Shown here in pieces: positions 53,176-62,912 of a DNA stretch of 64,000 nt (the first letter of the stretch is position 1; each line of letters opens with the position of its first letter). The position numbers were made by a program, and so were the translations under genes. Source of the DNA: Streptomyces neyagawaensis (GTDB lineage Bacteria; Actinomycetota; Actinomycetes; Streptomycetales; Streptomycetaceae); assembly GCF_023516595.1 (NCBI RefSeq), contig NZ_JAMGBG010000011.1:1-64000 (forward strand), read 5' to 3'. The notes beneath the pieces are model-generated. The model did not search any database and was not told the DNA's origin. It was given only the letters and a program-made list of their open reading frames with translations.

Positions 53176-54330
53176 ATGTTCGAGTACTTTCCCGGCAACT
53201 ACATCTGGAACCTCGGTGTGGTCGCCACCCTCAACAGCGGCGGCACCATCGACGAGGTGGACCGGGCCTGCCGTCCCATCCGGGAGGCGGCCGCGCGCGG
53301 TGACGCGGGGACCACGGACTTCATGAAGGCCTGGCAGGGCGTCGCCGACTAGCTGGAGGAGCAGGCCCGGCAGGCCGAGGACGCGGGACACCGGCGCACC
53401 GCGGGCCAGAAGTACCTGCGCGCGGCGACGTACGTCTGCCAGGCGGAGCGGATGCAGAGCGTCTCCTCACCGGGGCGCACAGCGATCTACGAACACTGCC
53501 TACGCCTGCTGCAGAGGTCGTTCGAGCTGCTGGACCCGGCCACCACCCGCGTCGAGGTGCCCTTCGAGGGCACCGCGCTGCCCGCCTACTTCACCCGGGC
53601 CGAACCCAGGGACGGACGCCCGGCCCCCTGCGTCATCATGTGGAACGGCCTGGACAGCACCAAGGAGCACATGTACACCTCGGGTTGGTGCCACGAGCTC
53701 GCGGCCCGCGGCATCTCCACGCTCATGGTGGACTGTCCCGGCAGCGGCGAGGCCCTGCGGCTGCTCGGGCTGACGGCGCGGGTGGAGACCGAGGACTGGG
53801 CACGGGCCTGCGTCGACTACCTGGAGACCCGGGACGACGTCGACGCCGACCGCGTCGGGCTCGTCGGCTGGTCGCTCGGCGGTTACTTCGCGCCGCGCGC
53901 CGCGGCCTTCGAGAAGCGGCTGAAGCTCGTCGTCGCGTGGGGCGCCAACCACAACTGGGGCGAGGTGCAAAAGCGCCGACTGGAGCGGGAGGGCGAGAAC
54001 CCGGTCCCGCACTACTGGGAGCACGTCCTGTGGGTGTGGGGCGAGCCGGACGTCGACACCTTCATCAAGAACGCCGAGCGCATCACCCTGGACGGGGTCG
54101 TCGACAAGATCACGTGCCCGTTCCTCGTCACGCACGGCGAGAACGACCGGCAGATCTCCGTCGAGTACGCCCACCGGTCCTACGAACAGGCCGTGGGCAG
54201 CCCCAAGCGGGAGTTGCGGGTGTTCACCGCCGAGGAGGGCGCGACCGAGCACGTCGGCCTCGACCACCTGCCGCACGTCGCCTCGTTCACCGCCGACTGG
54301 GTCGCCGACACCTTCGCCGAACTGACCTGA
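53176..54330 (+). pseudogene. Alpha/beta hydrolase with an in-frame amber stop
   Basis: A 384-codon frame from ATG 53176 (AGGACC upstream) is continuous in one frame apart from TAG at 53350-53352, codon 59. The first part FEYFPGNYIWNLGVVATLNS matches the N-terminal cap of FrsA/2,6-dihydropseudooxynicotine-hydrolase-like enzymes. After the stop come GWSLGGYFAPRAAAFE (nucleophile), HGENDRQISVEYA (Asp) and EHVGLDHLPH (His), all intact. A TGG-to-TAG change (Trp) would explain it. Either this is a recent nonsense mutation, a sequence error, or the C-terminal part is re-initiated. Confidence 0.8.
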
Positions 54331-54340
54331 CACGCACGGC

Positions 54341-54380
54341 AAAAGGCGCCGCCGTCGACCGGGGGAGCGATCGACGGCGG
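54341..54380 (-). terminator. Terminator between hydrolase and cupin genes
   Basis: CCGCCGTCGA (54349-54358) and TCGACGGCGG (54371-54380) form a perfect 10-bp stem with a 12-base loop. On the minus strand it is followed by a short spacer and TTTT. It fits an intrinsic terminator for the cupin gene and may also stop the converging plus-strand operon. Confidence 0.72.
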
Positions 54381-54414
54381 TGACCACAGGGGCCGCGGTG
54401 GCGGAAGGAGGGGC

Positions 54415-54954
54415 TCAGTCCCTCGGACCGCCCCGCATCAGCCCGTTCAGGCCGGCGCCCGGCAGCGTCTCGGCGAGGGCGTCGTCGAACCGGCCGTCCA
54501 CCAGGATGAACGCCACCCGGGCCGGTACATCGCCACGGTTCGCCCAGGCATGGTCGGTGCCACGCTGGACGACGACGTCGCCCGCGCGCAGCGTGACCTC
54601 CGAGTCGTCCAGCACCAGCGTGATCTCGCCCTCCAGCACGATGCCGTAGTCGACCGACGCGGTCCGGTGCACCGGCGACTGCAGACCCCGTTCGTCCAGG
54701 TGTCCCGGCTCGAACTCGTTGATCCGGATCTTGGTGCCCGACGGGGGCGGCGGAACCGCCAGTTCCCGCTCGGTGGGGTCGGCCTCCACCGCGGCGATCG
54801 GGGCCGGGGCGCCGGTCGTGTTCCAGATCTCGTGGAAGGCCACTCCGTCCTGCGGGAGGGATCGGCTCACGGGCACCGGCCCGTCCGATACGACGACGGA
54901 GACACCGGTCGGCGAATGCCCGGTGACCACCCGACGAGGAATTCCTCGACTCAT
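54415..54954 (-). CDS. Cupin-domain protein
   Basis: About 179 aa. The single cupin barrel has SVDYGIVLEGEITLVLDDSEV and DVVVQRGTDHAWANRGDVPARVAFIL, with the motif-2 His retained but the motif-1 His pair replaced by Tyr/Gly, so metal binding is doubtful. An N-terminal strand region FHEIWNTTGAPAPI precedes it. The start ATG 54954 opens MSRGIPRRVVTG. It faces the catabolic operon and may bind a pathway intermediate. The 270 bases to its right hold no gene I can support. Confidence 0.8.
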   Translation of the reverse strand: MSRGIPRRVVTGHSPTGVSVVVSDGPVPVSRSLPQDGVAFHEIWNTTGAPAPIAAVEADPTERELAVPPPPSGTKIRINEFEPGHLDERGLQSPVHRTASVDYGIVLEGEITLVLDDSEVTLRAGDVVVQRGTDHAWANRGDVPARVAFILVDGRFDDALAETLPGAGLNGLMRGGPRD

Positions 54955-55224
54955 GCTGCCTCGATTCCGTTCCGTGTGAGGGGGCGGCGGCCGCCGCACG
55001 CCGAGTCAACGAGAATCCCCCCGCCGGCCACAAGATCCCTCTCCATCAGCAGCGGCGATGGGTGCCATTGCCGCCTTGCCGCCCTGCCGACCCGGCGGCC
55101 TGAACAGACCCCTGCCGGCCGTTTCTCGTGATGCCGGGTATCGCCCAGCCCAATGATCAGTTGACGGAGAACTCGGATCCCCCTTCGGATGCTGAGGTGA
55201 CCTGATTCGCCCGGAGGCGACATA

Positions 55225-55443
55225 CTCCAGCCCCTGCCTGTTCCGACGACCTCTTCGACTCGGTCACTGTCCGCGACCCTTACCCGGCCCACCGAGACTT
55301 CGCGACCTGGCTCCGCGTCGGCCGTCGTGCCGGACTTCATCGGCTTTCCGCAGGTCGGCCGGGAGCATCACCGCGGAACCGGAGCTCGCGATGAGCGGCA
55401 TCCTGCGGACCTACACCTCCGTCCCGGTCGCCCTGCACCGGTG
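55225..55443 (+). pseudogene. Cytochrome P450 remnant with internal deletion
   Basis: DDLFDSVTVRDPYPAHRDF (from 55245) is the usual N-terminal entry of bacterial P450s. About 60 bases later a different frame reads ELAMSGILRTYTSVPVALHR followed by TGA (55441-55443), similar to a P450 C-terminal tail. Everything between, including the heme site, is missing. The order P450-ferredoxin-reductase is typical of complete modules. Confidence 0.5.
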
Positions 55444-55468
55444 ACCCAGACCGGATCGGAGCAGCACC

Positions 55469-55660
55469 ATGCGCATCAACGTCGACCGCAGCCGGTGCGA
55501 AGGGCACGGCCTGTGAGAGGAACGCGGCCCTCGTGTCTTCGCACTCGATGACGACGGCGAGCTGATCTACCACTTCGAGGGCACCGACGTGCCGGCCGAG
55601 GCCGAGGCCGTCGCCGCGTGCCCTGGCGTCGCACTGCGCCAGGCCGGACCGGCGCAGCGA
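55469..55660 (+). pseudogene. [3Fe-4S]-type ferredoxin with TGA at a ligand position
   Basis: The frame from ATG 55469 reads MRINVDRSRCEGHGL, then TGA (55514-55516), then EERGPRVFALDDDGELIYHF and AVAACPGVAL. Actinobacterial P450 ferredoxins have C-x5-C at this site (RCxGHGxC), so the stop replaces exactly the second cluster cysteine. The rest of the frame is intact. Most likely TGC or TGT mutated to TGA; the adjoining P450 and reductase are also broken. Confidence 0.75.
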
Positions 55661-56190
55661 GCGGGCTCCGCCGGATCGTCGTCGTGGACGGCTCGATCGC
55701 GGGAGCGACGGCGGCCACGGCCCTGCGCGAGCCGGGATTCGACGGGGACGTCACCGTCATCGGCGACGAACCGCACGCGCCGTACGCCCGGCCACCGCTG
55801 TCCAAGGCGATCCTCCACGGCGACGAGCCGCCGGAGGCGGCGGCACTGGCCGTGACCGCGGAGGGCGTCGACTGGATCCGCGGGACCGCGGCGACCCGGC
55901 TCGACACCGACGCCGGGCGCGTCCACCTCGAGGGCGGGGAGGCTGTCCCGTACGACGCTCTCGTCATCGCCACCGGCGGGCGGGCACGCAGTCTGGACGG
56001 GGCCGAGCTCGAAGGCGTGCACGTGCTGCGCACCCTGGACGACGCCGCCGCGCTCAGCCGGGCGTTCGCCGCGCGCCCCCGGGTCGTGGTGGTCGGCGGC
56101 GGCTACCTCGGCATGGAGATCGCGTCGACGGCTCTCAGTCTCGGCCTGCGCGTCACCGTGGTGCACATGGCACCTTGCCTGGTCTCCCAG
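55618..56190 (+). pseudogene. Ferredoxin reductase, N-terminal half only
   Basis: From about 55666 the frame reads RRIVVVDGSIAGATAATALRE (FAD fold with Asp and Ser where GAG/GGG is expected), PYARPPLSKAIL, DALVIATGGRAR and VVVVGGGYLGMEIASTA (second dinucleotide fold). Similarity ends near 56185, where P450 sequence begins abruptly. The NADH and C-terminal domains are lost, so the product would be inactive. Confidence 0.78.
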
Positions 56191-56820
56191 CTGGGCCCAC
56201 ATCGCCGAGTCGATGAGCCGTGAATCCATCGCGCCGGACTCCTGGGGAGCGGCCGTCTACGACGCTGTCGACCGGGGAGACGTGAACGAGGAGGAGGCGA
56301 TCCACCTCATGTCCGCCTACCTCGTCCCCAGCATGGACACCACCATCAACGCCATCAGCAGCGCCATCAGACCGCTCGCCGAGCACCCCGACGCCTGGGC
56401 CGCCCTCCGTCAAACCCCGAGCTGGCCAAGCCGGTGCTGGAGGAGACACTGCGCTTCGAATCCCCCGTCATGTTCTTCGCCCGCGGCGCCACGCGCGACA
56501 CCACCATCGGTGGGCAGCCGGTCAGCGCGGGTGGTCGCGTGGTCACGCTGATGCTGTCGGGCAACCGGGACGAGCGGCACTTCCGTGACCCCGACACCTT
56601 CGACGTCTCCCGCATGGCCGCCGACCACCTGGCCTTCGGCCACGGCATCCACTCCTGGGCCGGCCAGGGCCTGGCCAGGATGGAGGGCCAGGCGATCCTC
56701 AAGGCCTGGGCCCGCCGGGTGCGGGGCATGGAGATCGTCGGGACACCCGAACGCCGCCTCAACAACACCATCCTGGGCCTGGGCCGACTCCGCCTCCGAG
56801 TCGAGGCGGACGGCGGCTGA
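56191..56820 (+). pseudogene. Cytochrome P450 C-terminal fragment, frameshifted, heme Cys lost
   Basis: It begins HIAESMSRESIAPDSWGAAV and continues through the I-helix region HLMSAYLVPSMDTTINAISS. A frameshift occurs near 56410. The second frame has EETLRF (E-x-x-R) and the heme loop FGHGIHSWAGQGLARMEG. The cysteine that ligates heme iron in every active P450 is TGG (Trp) at 56656-56658. Together with the missing N-terminal half, this shows a dead gene fused to the reductase remnant. Confidence 0.85.
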
Positions 56821-57009
56821 GCTTGACTCTGTTGGGGATCTTGAGGATCCCCGGCGGGGCAGCATGATCAACGGGCATGCTCGGCTCTGTTCAAGGACCG
56901 ATGCAGTTGTCGAGGTGCCCCGTTGCCCGTTGTCGCTCCACGCCCGCTCTGGTGAGCAAGTCCCGTCTCTGACCGTGCGGATGGCGCGAGCGAGCAACCC
57001 GGGCGGCAC

Positions 57010-57360
57010 GACGGCGATGTGGGTGAGAGACCGCCTGGCGGGCTGTGGCGGGACGAGGACTTCGCCGACTGGTATCCGCGCGATGGCCGCCCTGGGCTCG
57101 CGCGCGCCCAGCCGGCCACCGTCTGCTTACTGCAGTTCCTGCTCGGTCTGTCGGACCGGCAGGCGGCCGAGGCTGTTCGCTGCCGCATCGACTTCAAGTA
57201 CGCGCTGGCCATGGAACTGGACGATCCCGGCTTCCACCACAGTGTGCTGGCCGACTTCCGCAAGCGTTGCACCGGGGACGGCCGAGCCGACCGTCCCCTC
57301 GACCTCGTGCTCGCACGCCTGAAGGATGCCGGCCTCGTCCGCGAAGGAACGAGTTCCTGA
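57010..57360 (+). mobile_element. IS1182-family transposase N-terminal remnant
   Basis: Codons around 57019-57360 read ATVCLLQFLLGLSDRQAAEA, VRCRIDFKYALAMELDDPGF and HHSVLADFRKR, the conserved N-terminal domain of IS1182-type transposases. The DDE catalytic part is missing, and upstream sequence (56821-57009) is in a shifted frame. It separates the decayed P450 module from the SpoIIE gene. Confidence 0.8.
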
Positions 57361-57377
57361 GCAGGTCCGGTGGGACT

Positions 57378-59828
57378 TCACATGCCGGGCTGGGTTGCGT
57401 CGAGGGCCTGTTCTGCCCAGATGGTCTTGCCGGTCTCGCCGTGGCGGGTGCCCCAGCCGCGGGTCAGCTGGGCCACCAGCAGCAAACCACGGCCGCCCTC
57501 GTCGTAGGTCTGGGCCCGGCGCAGGTGGGGGGCCGTGTTGCTGGCGTCGGAGACCTCGCAGATGAGGTGGCGGTCGTGGATCAGCCGTAGCTGGATGGGC
57601 GGGGCGGCATGGCGGATGGCGTTGGTGACCAGTTCGCTGATGATCAATTCGGTGACGAAGGATACTTCCATCAGGTCCCAGGCCATGAGCTGGGCGGCGA
57701 CGAGCCTGCGGGCCTGGGCCACGATCGCCGGGTCGGCGGGCAGGTCCCAGGAGGCGACATGCCGGGCGTCGAGGGTGTGGGTGCGGGCGATGAGCAGGGC
57801 GATGTCGTCCGTGCGGACCTCGGGCGGGAGCGCGCTGATCACTGTGTCGCAGAGGTTGTCCAGGCCGACGGCGGGCCGGGCGAGCGCTGTGCGTAGCCGC
57901 GCCAGCCCCTCGTCGATGTCCAGGTTGCGGGACCCGATCAGGCCGTCGGTGTAGAGGGCGAGGATGCTCCCCTCAGGAAGCGCGACCTTGGTGGCCTCGA
58001 ACGGCAGGCCCCCCAGGCCAAGCGGGGGGCCGACGGGCGCGTCCAGGAAGTCCACGGTTCCTTCGGGGGTGAGCAGGGCAGGCATGGGATGGCCGGCGCT
58101 GGCCAGTGTGCACGTTTGTGAGACCGGGTCGTACACGGCGTACAGACAGGTGGCGCCCAGCCCCCCGGCGGCCTCGGCGACCTGGTCGGCCGGCGACGCG
58201 CCGCCCGTGTCTGCGTCTGCCGCCAGCCGGACGACCAGATCGTCCAAGTGGATGAGCAGTTCGTCCGGCTGCAGGTCGACGTCGGCGAGAGTGCGCACGG
58301 CGGTGCGCAGCTGTCCCATGGTGGCCGCCGCCTGAATGCCGTGCCCGACCACGTCGCCGACGACCAGGGCTACCCGTGCGCTGGACAGCGGGATGACGTC
58401 GAACCAGTCGCCGCCCACTCCGGCGAGCGCGCTGGCAGGCAGATACCGGGAGGCGACTTCCACGGCCGTCGGCTGCGGCAGTTGTTGCGGCAGCAGGGTC
58501 TTCTGCAGTGCCGTCGCGGTGTCGCGCTCGTGGGTGTACCGGCGGGCGTTGTCGATGAACACGGCTGCCCGGCCGGTGAGCTCTTCTGCCAGCAGCAGAT
58601 CGTCCTCGCTGAAGGGCTCCTGCCGCTGGTGCCGGATGAAGACGGCAATGCCGAAGGTGGTGCCGCGAGCACGAAGGGGCACGGCCATGACGGAGTGCAT
58701 CTTGAATGCGCGGACTGCGGCTTCCCGGCTCGGGTGGCCCATCGACCAGTCAGCATTCGATGCGTCGAATTCCGCGCGGAGCACGGCCTTGCCTGTGGCC
58801 AGGCACTCGGCCGTCGGGGAATCCACGGCGTAGGCGTCCACCTCGCCGAGGGGGACGACCGCCTCAGGAATGCCCGGGAGTATGGACTGGTGCGCCACAC
58901 GGCGCAGACGGACCGCTCCCGGGTGGGCGGTCCCAGGGCGCGGGCCGGAGCCGACGAGTAGATCGACGGTGGCGAAGTCGGCGAACTCCGGGACGGCCAC
59001 CTCCGCCAGTTCCTGGGCCGTGCGCGCCACGTCAAGGGTGCTGCCGATGAGGACGCTGGCATCGTTGAGCAGTTGCAGCCGCTTGCGCGCCCAGTACTGT
59101 TCGGTCATGTCATGGCCCGCGACGCCCACTCCGCGCACGGCACCGCTCTCGTCCCGCACCGGGTACGCGTGCATGGACCAAGCATGCTCCCGGCTCTCGC
59201 CAGGGGTCTGCCCGTAGGTCTCCAGGTGCTGTGGCTCGCCGGTCTCCAGTGCCTGACCGACAGCCCGCTCGATCCGTGCGATTTCCGGGTCGAGGTCGAA
59301 CTCCGAGACCCGCAGTCCTCGCATCTCAGCCTCGGTGAGCCCCAGGGCGCTTTCCGCGTAGGCGTTGGCCCGGCGCAGGCGCGCATGCGTGTCGAACAGA
59401 TTCAACGCGCAGCAGGGAGACTGTTGGAAGCTCTGCTCTATAAGCGGCTTGTCCTCCGGGGTGATGGCCCCTGTGATGGGACAGACCAGCAACCAATCCG
59501 AGCCCGTGTCGCTCTTTGTCCGGTCATGAGCGATCAAACCGCACTCCACTCGGTGCCCATTGCGGTGCCTCAGCCGCACCCGGCCACTCCACCTCCGCAG
59601 CGCCTTGATCTCGCGCAGCGTCTCCGGGGGAAGATCCTCATCGAGGAGGCGTACGGCCGGCTTCCCGACGACCTCGTCCGGCCGATGGCCCAGCAACTGG
59701 CGGGCGCCTTCGCTCCACCCCGTCACGATGCCCTGCTGATCGACGACAGCCCAGGCCGCGCCACCGTCATCGAACACGTCGCCAGGCTGGCCCAGCCGTG
59801 CAGCGGCCGGGATCCGTCGGTGTTCCAT
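57378..59828 (-). CDS. PAS-PAS-GAF-SpoIIE phosphatase with C-terminal HATPase
   Basis: About 816 aa. Domains in order: PAS ([20 protein letters not shown], residues ~25-120), second PAS ([19 protein letters not shown], ~135-260), GAF ([20 protein letters not shown] to [13 protein letters not shown], ~270-445), PP2C/SpoIIE ([41 protein letters not shown], ~455-690), and an RsbW-like HATPase ([28 protein letters not shown], ~700-810). It likely dephosphorylates anti-sigma antagonists and binds partners in a sigma-B-type stress switch. ATG 59828 is chosen; GTG 59885 would add 19 residues. Confidence 0.92.
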   Translation of the reverse strand: MEHRRIPAAARLGQPGDVFDDGGAAWAVVDQQGIVTGWSEGARQLLGHRPDEVVGKPAVRLLDEDLPPETLREIKALRRWSGRVRLRHRNGHRVECGLIAHDRTKSDTGSDWLLVCPITGAITPEDKPLIEQSFQQSPCCALNLFDTHARLRRANAYAESALGLTEAEMRGLRVSEFDLDPEIARIERAVGQALETGEPQHLETYGQTPGESREHAWSMHAYPVRDESGAVRGVGVAGHDMTEQYWARKRLQLLNDASVLIGSTLDVARTAQELAEVAVPEFADFATVDLLVGSGPRPGTAHPGAVRLRRVAHQSILPGIPEAVVPLGEVDAYAVDSPTAECLATGKAVLRAEFDASNADWSMGHPSREAAVRAFKMHSVMAVPLRARGTTFGIAVFIRHQRQEPFSEDDLLLAEELTGRAAVFIDNARRYTHERDTATALQKTLLPQQLPQPTAVEVASRYLPASALAGVGGDWFDVIPLSSARVALVVGDVVGHGIQAAATMGQLRTAVRTLADVDLQPDELLIHLDDLVVRLAADADTGGASPADQVAEAAGGLGATCLYAVYDPVSQTCTLASAGHPMPALLTPEGTVDFLDAPVGPPLGLGGLPFEATKVALPEGSILALYTDGLIGSRNLDIDEGLARLRTALARPAVGLDNLCDTVISALPPEVRTDDIALLIARTHTLDARHVASWDLPADPAIVAQARRLVAAQLMAWDLMEVSFVTELIISELVTNAIRHAAPPIQLRLIHDRHLICEVSDASNTAPHLRRAQTYDEGGRGLLLVAQLTRGWGTRHGETGKTIWAEQALDATQPGM

Positions 59829-60149
59829 CGCCGTCTCGCTTCTACCGGGGCCCGGGGGCTTCGGGGGGCTTCCGCCTGCCGACACCAGTTTGCAGGCCGA
59901 CCTTGTATCCCCATGTTGCTACGCTTCACCCGGCGACGCCCGGCTAGGATCTTCAGTCACATCAGGCATGTCAGACATGTCGGCCATCCGATGGTCACTG
60001 TGCGGATCTTTGTCCGCGGGCAGGAGTGGAACAGCGGATCCGCCGGGCAGTCTGCAACGGACACGATGCGCCCCTCTCGACAGAGCCCGTCCGCGCAGTC
60101 GCACGAGCGGTCGGTACGTCCAGGGCCTCCGGGACCGCTCCCTCGCCGA

Positions 60150-60413
60150 CTGGGCCAGGTAGGACTCCGCCTCACTCTGGAAATCGTCAAGCGCAGCGAC
60201 GACATGCGCGGCTTCGCCGTGCTGCCTCGACGCTGGTGCGTGGAGCGCACCCTGGGCCGGCTGTCGCGCTCGCGGCGTCTGGCCCGCGACGGCGAGACGC
60301 GGCCCGCCATCAGCGAAGCCGTCGTGCAGTGGTCGATGGCCGTGCTCATGAGACGTCGCCTCGCCTGCCACCGACCCTGTGGTGAAACCCTCGAGCCACC
60401 CGGGGATCACTGA
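60150..60413 (+). mobile_element. IS5-family transposase C-terminal remnant
   Basis: The end of an IS5-type DDE transposase is readable: [38 protein letters not shown] and [14 protein letters not shown]. The catalytic Glu lies in WCVERT. All upstream parts are absent. The 250 bases between it and the SpoIIE gene show nothing else I can support. Confidence 0.8.
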
Positions 60414-60500
60414 ACCGTGCCACGGGCTCGTTCACCACGGCCGGGACTGGTGACGGCCGAACCGGCTCCTCCGGCGCAGCATCCGCTGCCAGCGCCTCGG

Positions 60501-60632
60501 TCAGCTCAGCCAGGCCAAGCGGTGCGGGCGACCGACCGCGGCGTGGTTGATCTTTCTGCCCTGCCGTTCCAGGGCGGCGAGTGCGGTCAAGGCTCGCTGG
60601 CGTTTGTCGATGCCGGCGCGCCGGCGGGCCTG
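60501..60632 (-). pseudogene. Possible fragment of an integrase-associated helical protein
   Basis: A short minus-strand stretch, DKRQRALTALAALERQGRKI followed by NHAAV, resembles the start of small TnpC/DUF6262-type proteins encoded beside site-specific recombinases. It then degenerates. The surrounding 60414-60983 region (about 570 bases) otherwise holds only low-similarity sequence and a CCATCC-AGA-GGATGG hairpin at 60778-60792. Confidence 0.25.
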
Positions 60633-60983
60633 GGGCGAGGGTGTGCGGGTTGCCGCGGGGGGTTCCAGCCGGGACGGTCTGGAGACGGTGCGAGCGGCAA
60701 AAGGGTGTGGGTGTTGCAGCGTTGCCGCCGGCCGGCCCCCTAAACCGACCTCCGGGCGGGAGATCGGGCACCGGGAACCATCCAGAGGATGGATAGGTGA
60801 GATCTGCCAGTTGAATGGCGTAAGGGGTAGGCGACAGGGAGTAACTTGCCCAATAGTCGTGCAAGTCAAGACGCCCCCTCATTCCTCCGGGCGTTTCCCT
60901 TCGGTGCACTGGCGCTCCGCGGTGTGGCAACGCCACGCGGCAGCCAGCCACGTGCCCTGCCACCGCCCACGTGGAGGCCTTGC

Positions 60984-62228
60984 GTGCCCGGTTTCACCTC
61001 CTCACCCGTCCCCACCGACGGTTTCGCCGTCCGGAGCACCGAGCCCGTGCCGGAATCCGGGGGCAGTCTGCGCTTGACGATCCTGATGAGCGGGAGTTGT
61101 CTGCCGGTCCTCGGCGCGGTGCTACTCGCTCCCGTGCTGCCGAAGCTGCAGGAGCTGTTCAGGACGGTGCCGGACGCGGACGTACTGGTCCCGTTGATCC
61201 TCACGATTCCCGCGCTCACGGTCGCCCTGGTCGCCCCCCTCGCGGGTGTCCTGCTCGACCGCCTGGGACGCAGGATTCCGCTGATCGTCGCGACCGTCCT
61301 GTACGCGCTGTTCGGCACCGCTCCGCTGTGGCTGGAGTCGCTCGGTGCCATCGTGGCCAGCCGTGCCCTCCTCGGTGTCGCCGAGGCCTTCGTCCTGACC
61401 TCCTGCACGACGCTGATCGGCGACTACTACACGGGCCGGGCACGCGACCGCTACCTGGCCCTGCAGACGGTGTGCGCCACCATTTCCGCCACCGCCTTCT
61501 TCATACTCGGCGGGGCGATGGCCACCACGGACTGGCGCGCCCCGTTCCAGCTCTACGCCGTCGGGCTGCTCCTCGCCCCCGCGATGGCCGCGTTCCTGTC
61601 CAAGCCCGGGCCGGTCGCCCCCGTGGACGAGGCGCTCACCGTCGGGCATCGGCCCTCCTCGGTCGGCCGGTTGGCCGGCGTCTGCCTGCTCTCGGTGTTC
61701 GGTGGCATCGTCTTCTACGTCGTCCCGGCCGAGACGGCCTACCTGATGAACGGCCTGGGCATACAGTCCAGCACCCTCATCGGCATGGTCACCGCAATTG
61801 CCAGCACGGCCACGGTCATCGGCTCGGTCATCTTCGCCTCGATGATCGGCCGGCCGGAGCGCAGACTGGCCGCGATCTTCGCCTTGTGCGCAGCAGGGTT
61901 CGTACTGATCAGCCTGGCCCACAACGTGGCGATTCTGATCTTCGGCACCTTCCTGAACTGCATCGGCACCGGCCTTCTGCTGCCCACGCTGCTCACCTGG
62001 GCCATGTCGAAGCTGGAATACCGCAACCGTGGCCGGGGCACCGGACTGTGGATCGCGTCGTTCTTCCTCGGGCAGTTCCTCTGCCCACCCGCCCTGCTCA
62101 CCCTCAAGTCCACCACCGGCCACCTCACGACGGCCGTCGGCGCCCTCGGCCTCGCCTGCGCGCTCGTGGCGGCCGCACTGCTGCCCCTCCTCCGGAAGGC
62201 CAGCCCGCAAGAGACCCTGCAAGCGTGA
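60984..62228 (+). CDS. MFS transporter
   Basis: About 414 aa from GTG 60984 with GGAGG at 6-base spacing; earlier in-frame codons are spurious. Twelve helices, with the inter-helix motif GVLLDRLGRRIPLIVATVLYAL, the antiporter-like helix ALLGVAEAFVLTSCTTLIGD and a second-half MIGRPERRLAAIFALCAAGF loop. It resembles the AraJ/ArabE-type drug-H+ antiporter branch. Neighbours are mobile-element debris and a TetR remnant, so it may be an accessory resistance gene. Substrate unknown. Confidence 0.88.
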   Translation: MPGFTSSPVPTDGFAVRSTEPVPESGGSLRLTILMSGSCLPVLGAVLLAPVLPKLQELFRTVPDADVLVPLILTIPALTVALVAPLAGVLLDRLGRRIPLIVATVLYALFGTAPLWLESLGAIVASRALLGVAEAFVLTSCTTLIGDYYTGRARDRYLALQTVCATISATAFFILGGAMATTDWRAPFQLYAVGLLLAPAMAAFLSKPGPVAPVDEALTVGHRPSSVGRLAGVCLLSVFGGIVFYVVPAETAYLMNGLGIQSSTLIGMVTAIASTATVIGSVIFASMIGRPERRLAAIFALCAAGFVLISLAHNVAILIFGTFLNCIGTGLLLPTLLTWAMSKLEYRNRGRGTGLWIASFFLGQFLCPPALLTLKSTTGHLTTAVGALGLACALVAAALLPLLRKASPQETLQA

Positions 62229-62302
62229 GCCCGGGCCGGGCCATCCGTCTCCCGGCTCAGCACCGCGCGACATATTGAGCTTCTTCGAGCTGGTCCCTGA
62301 TC

Positions 62303-62401
62303 AGGTGACAGGCTGCGAAGCGCAACGAGCGAGGCCCCTGAGCTGTCGATCGAGATGCCTGAGGTCTCAACAACGCTGCTCGGGGGCCTCGTTGGTCACC
62401 T
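62303..62401. repeat. Large imperfect inverted repeat downstream of the MFS gene
   Basis: AGGTGAC (62303-62309) and GTCACCT (62395-62401) bracket inner arms CAACGAGCGAGGCCCC (62323-62338) and GGGGCCTCGTTG (62383-62394). A long hairpin can form. It may be the transcription end of the MFS gene or a terminal/non-autonomous mobile element. The following 340 bases up to the TetR fragment contain no supported gene. Confidence 0.5.
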
Positions 62402-62738
62402 GTCCTGCCGCACTCGACCTGCCGCATGCGCTCGGGAGAAGCACAGCGCCCTTGCCGCCGCCGGGCAGTGACGGACAGACTCCGCTGGGGAGGTTCGACA
62501 GCATCCCCGTAGGCTCACCACGAGCGGTTGCTCAACTCGTCTGCCGCGGGCACTGCAGCGTTGGGTGCCCGGGGCGGACGGCTTTCCTCGGGCGGGCACC
62601 GGTGGGCCGGTTCGGCCGGCGCATTCACCCTTGGCCGGAGCCGGCGGGTCGATCACGAGTCCCTGACAGCCTCGCTCCATGCCGACCGAGATGACACCCC
62701 GTGGGCGGGCGGCCTCAGGTCCGCATCGTCCTGGCTGG

Positions 62739-62903
62739 TCAGGCGTCGTCGCGCAGCTGGGCAAGCCCGCTGAAAAGAAGTTCGAGTCCGAAGGAGAACT
62801 CGTCCTCGATCGGAACGGGCATCGACCCGGCGACGGTGACCGTTGCGGGGAACGAGGCTGGATCGACGCCCTGAAAGACGGCGGACAGTTGCGCGTCGTC
62901 GAG
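62739..62903 (-). pseudogene. TetR-family regulator, C-terminal tail only
   Basis: The minus frame ending at 62739 reads AQLSAVFQGVDPASFPATVT and FSFGLELLFSGLAQLRDDA, the typical last helix of TetR ligand domains (F-x-F-G-L-x-x-L-L-x-G-L). The HTH and most of the ligand domain are missing; sequence to the right is IS5 transposase. This indicates an insertion-deletion event. Confidence 0.7.
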
Positions 62904-62912
62904 TTGCCCGCC

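Noticed and set aside
62404..62738. Minus-strand frame between the inverted repeat and the TetR fragment
   Set aside because: Cys/Arg/Pro-rich with no family pattern; likely non-coding debris.
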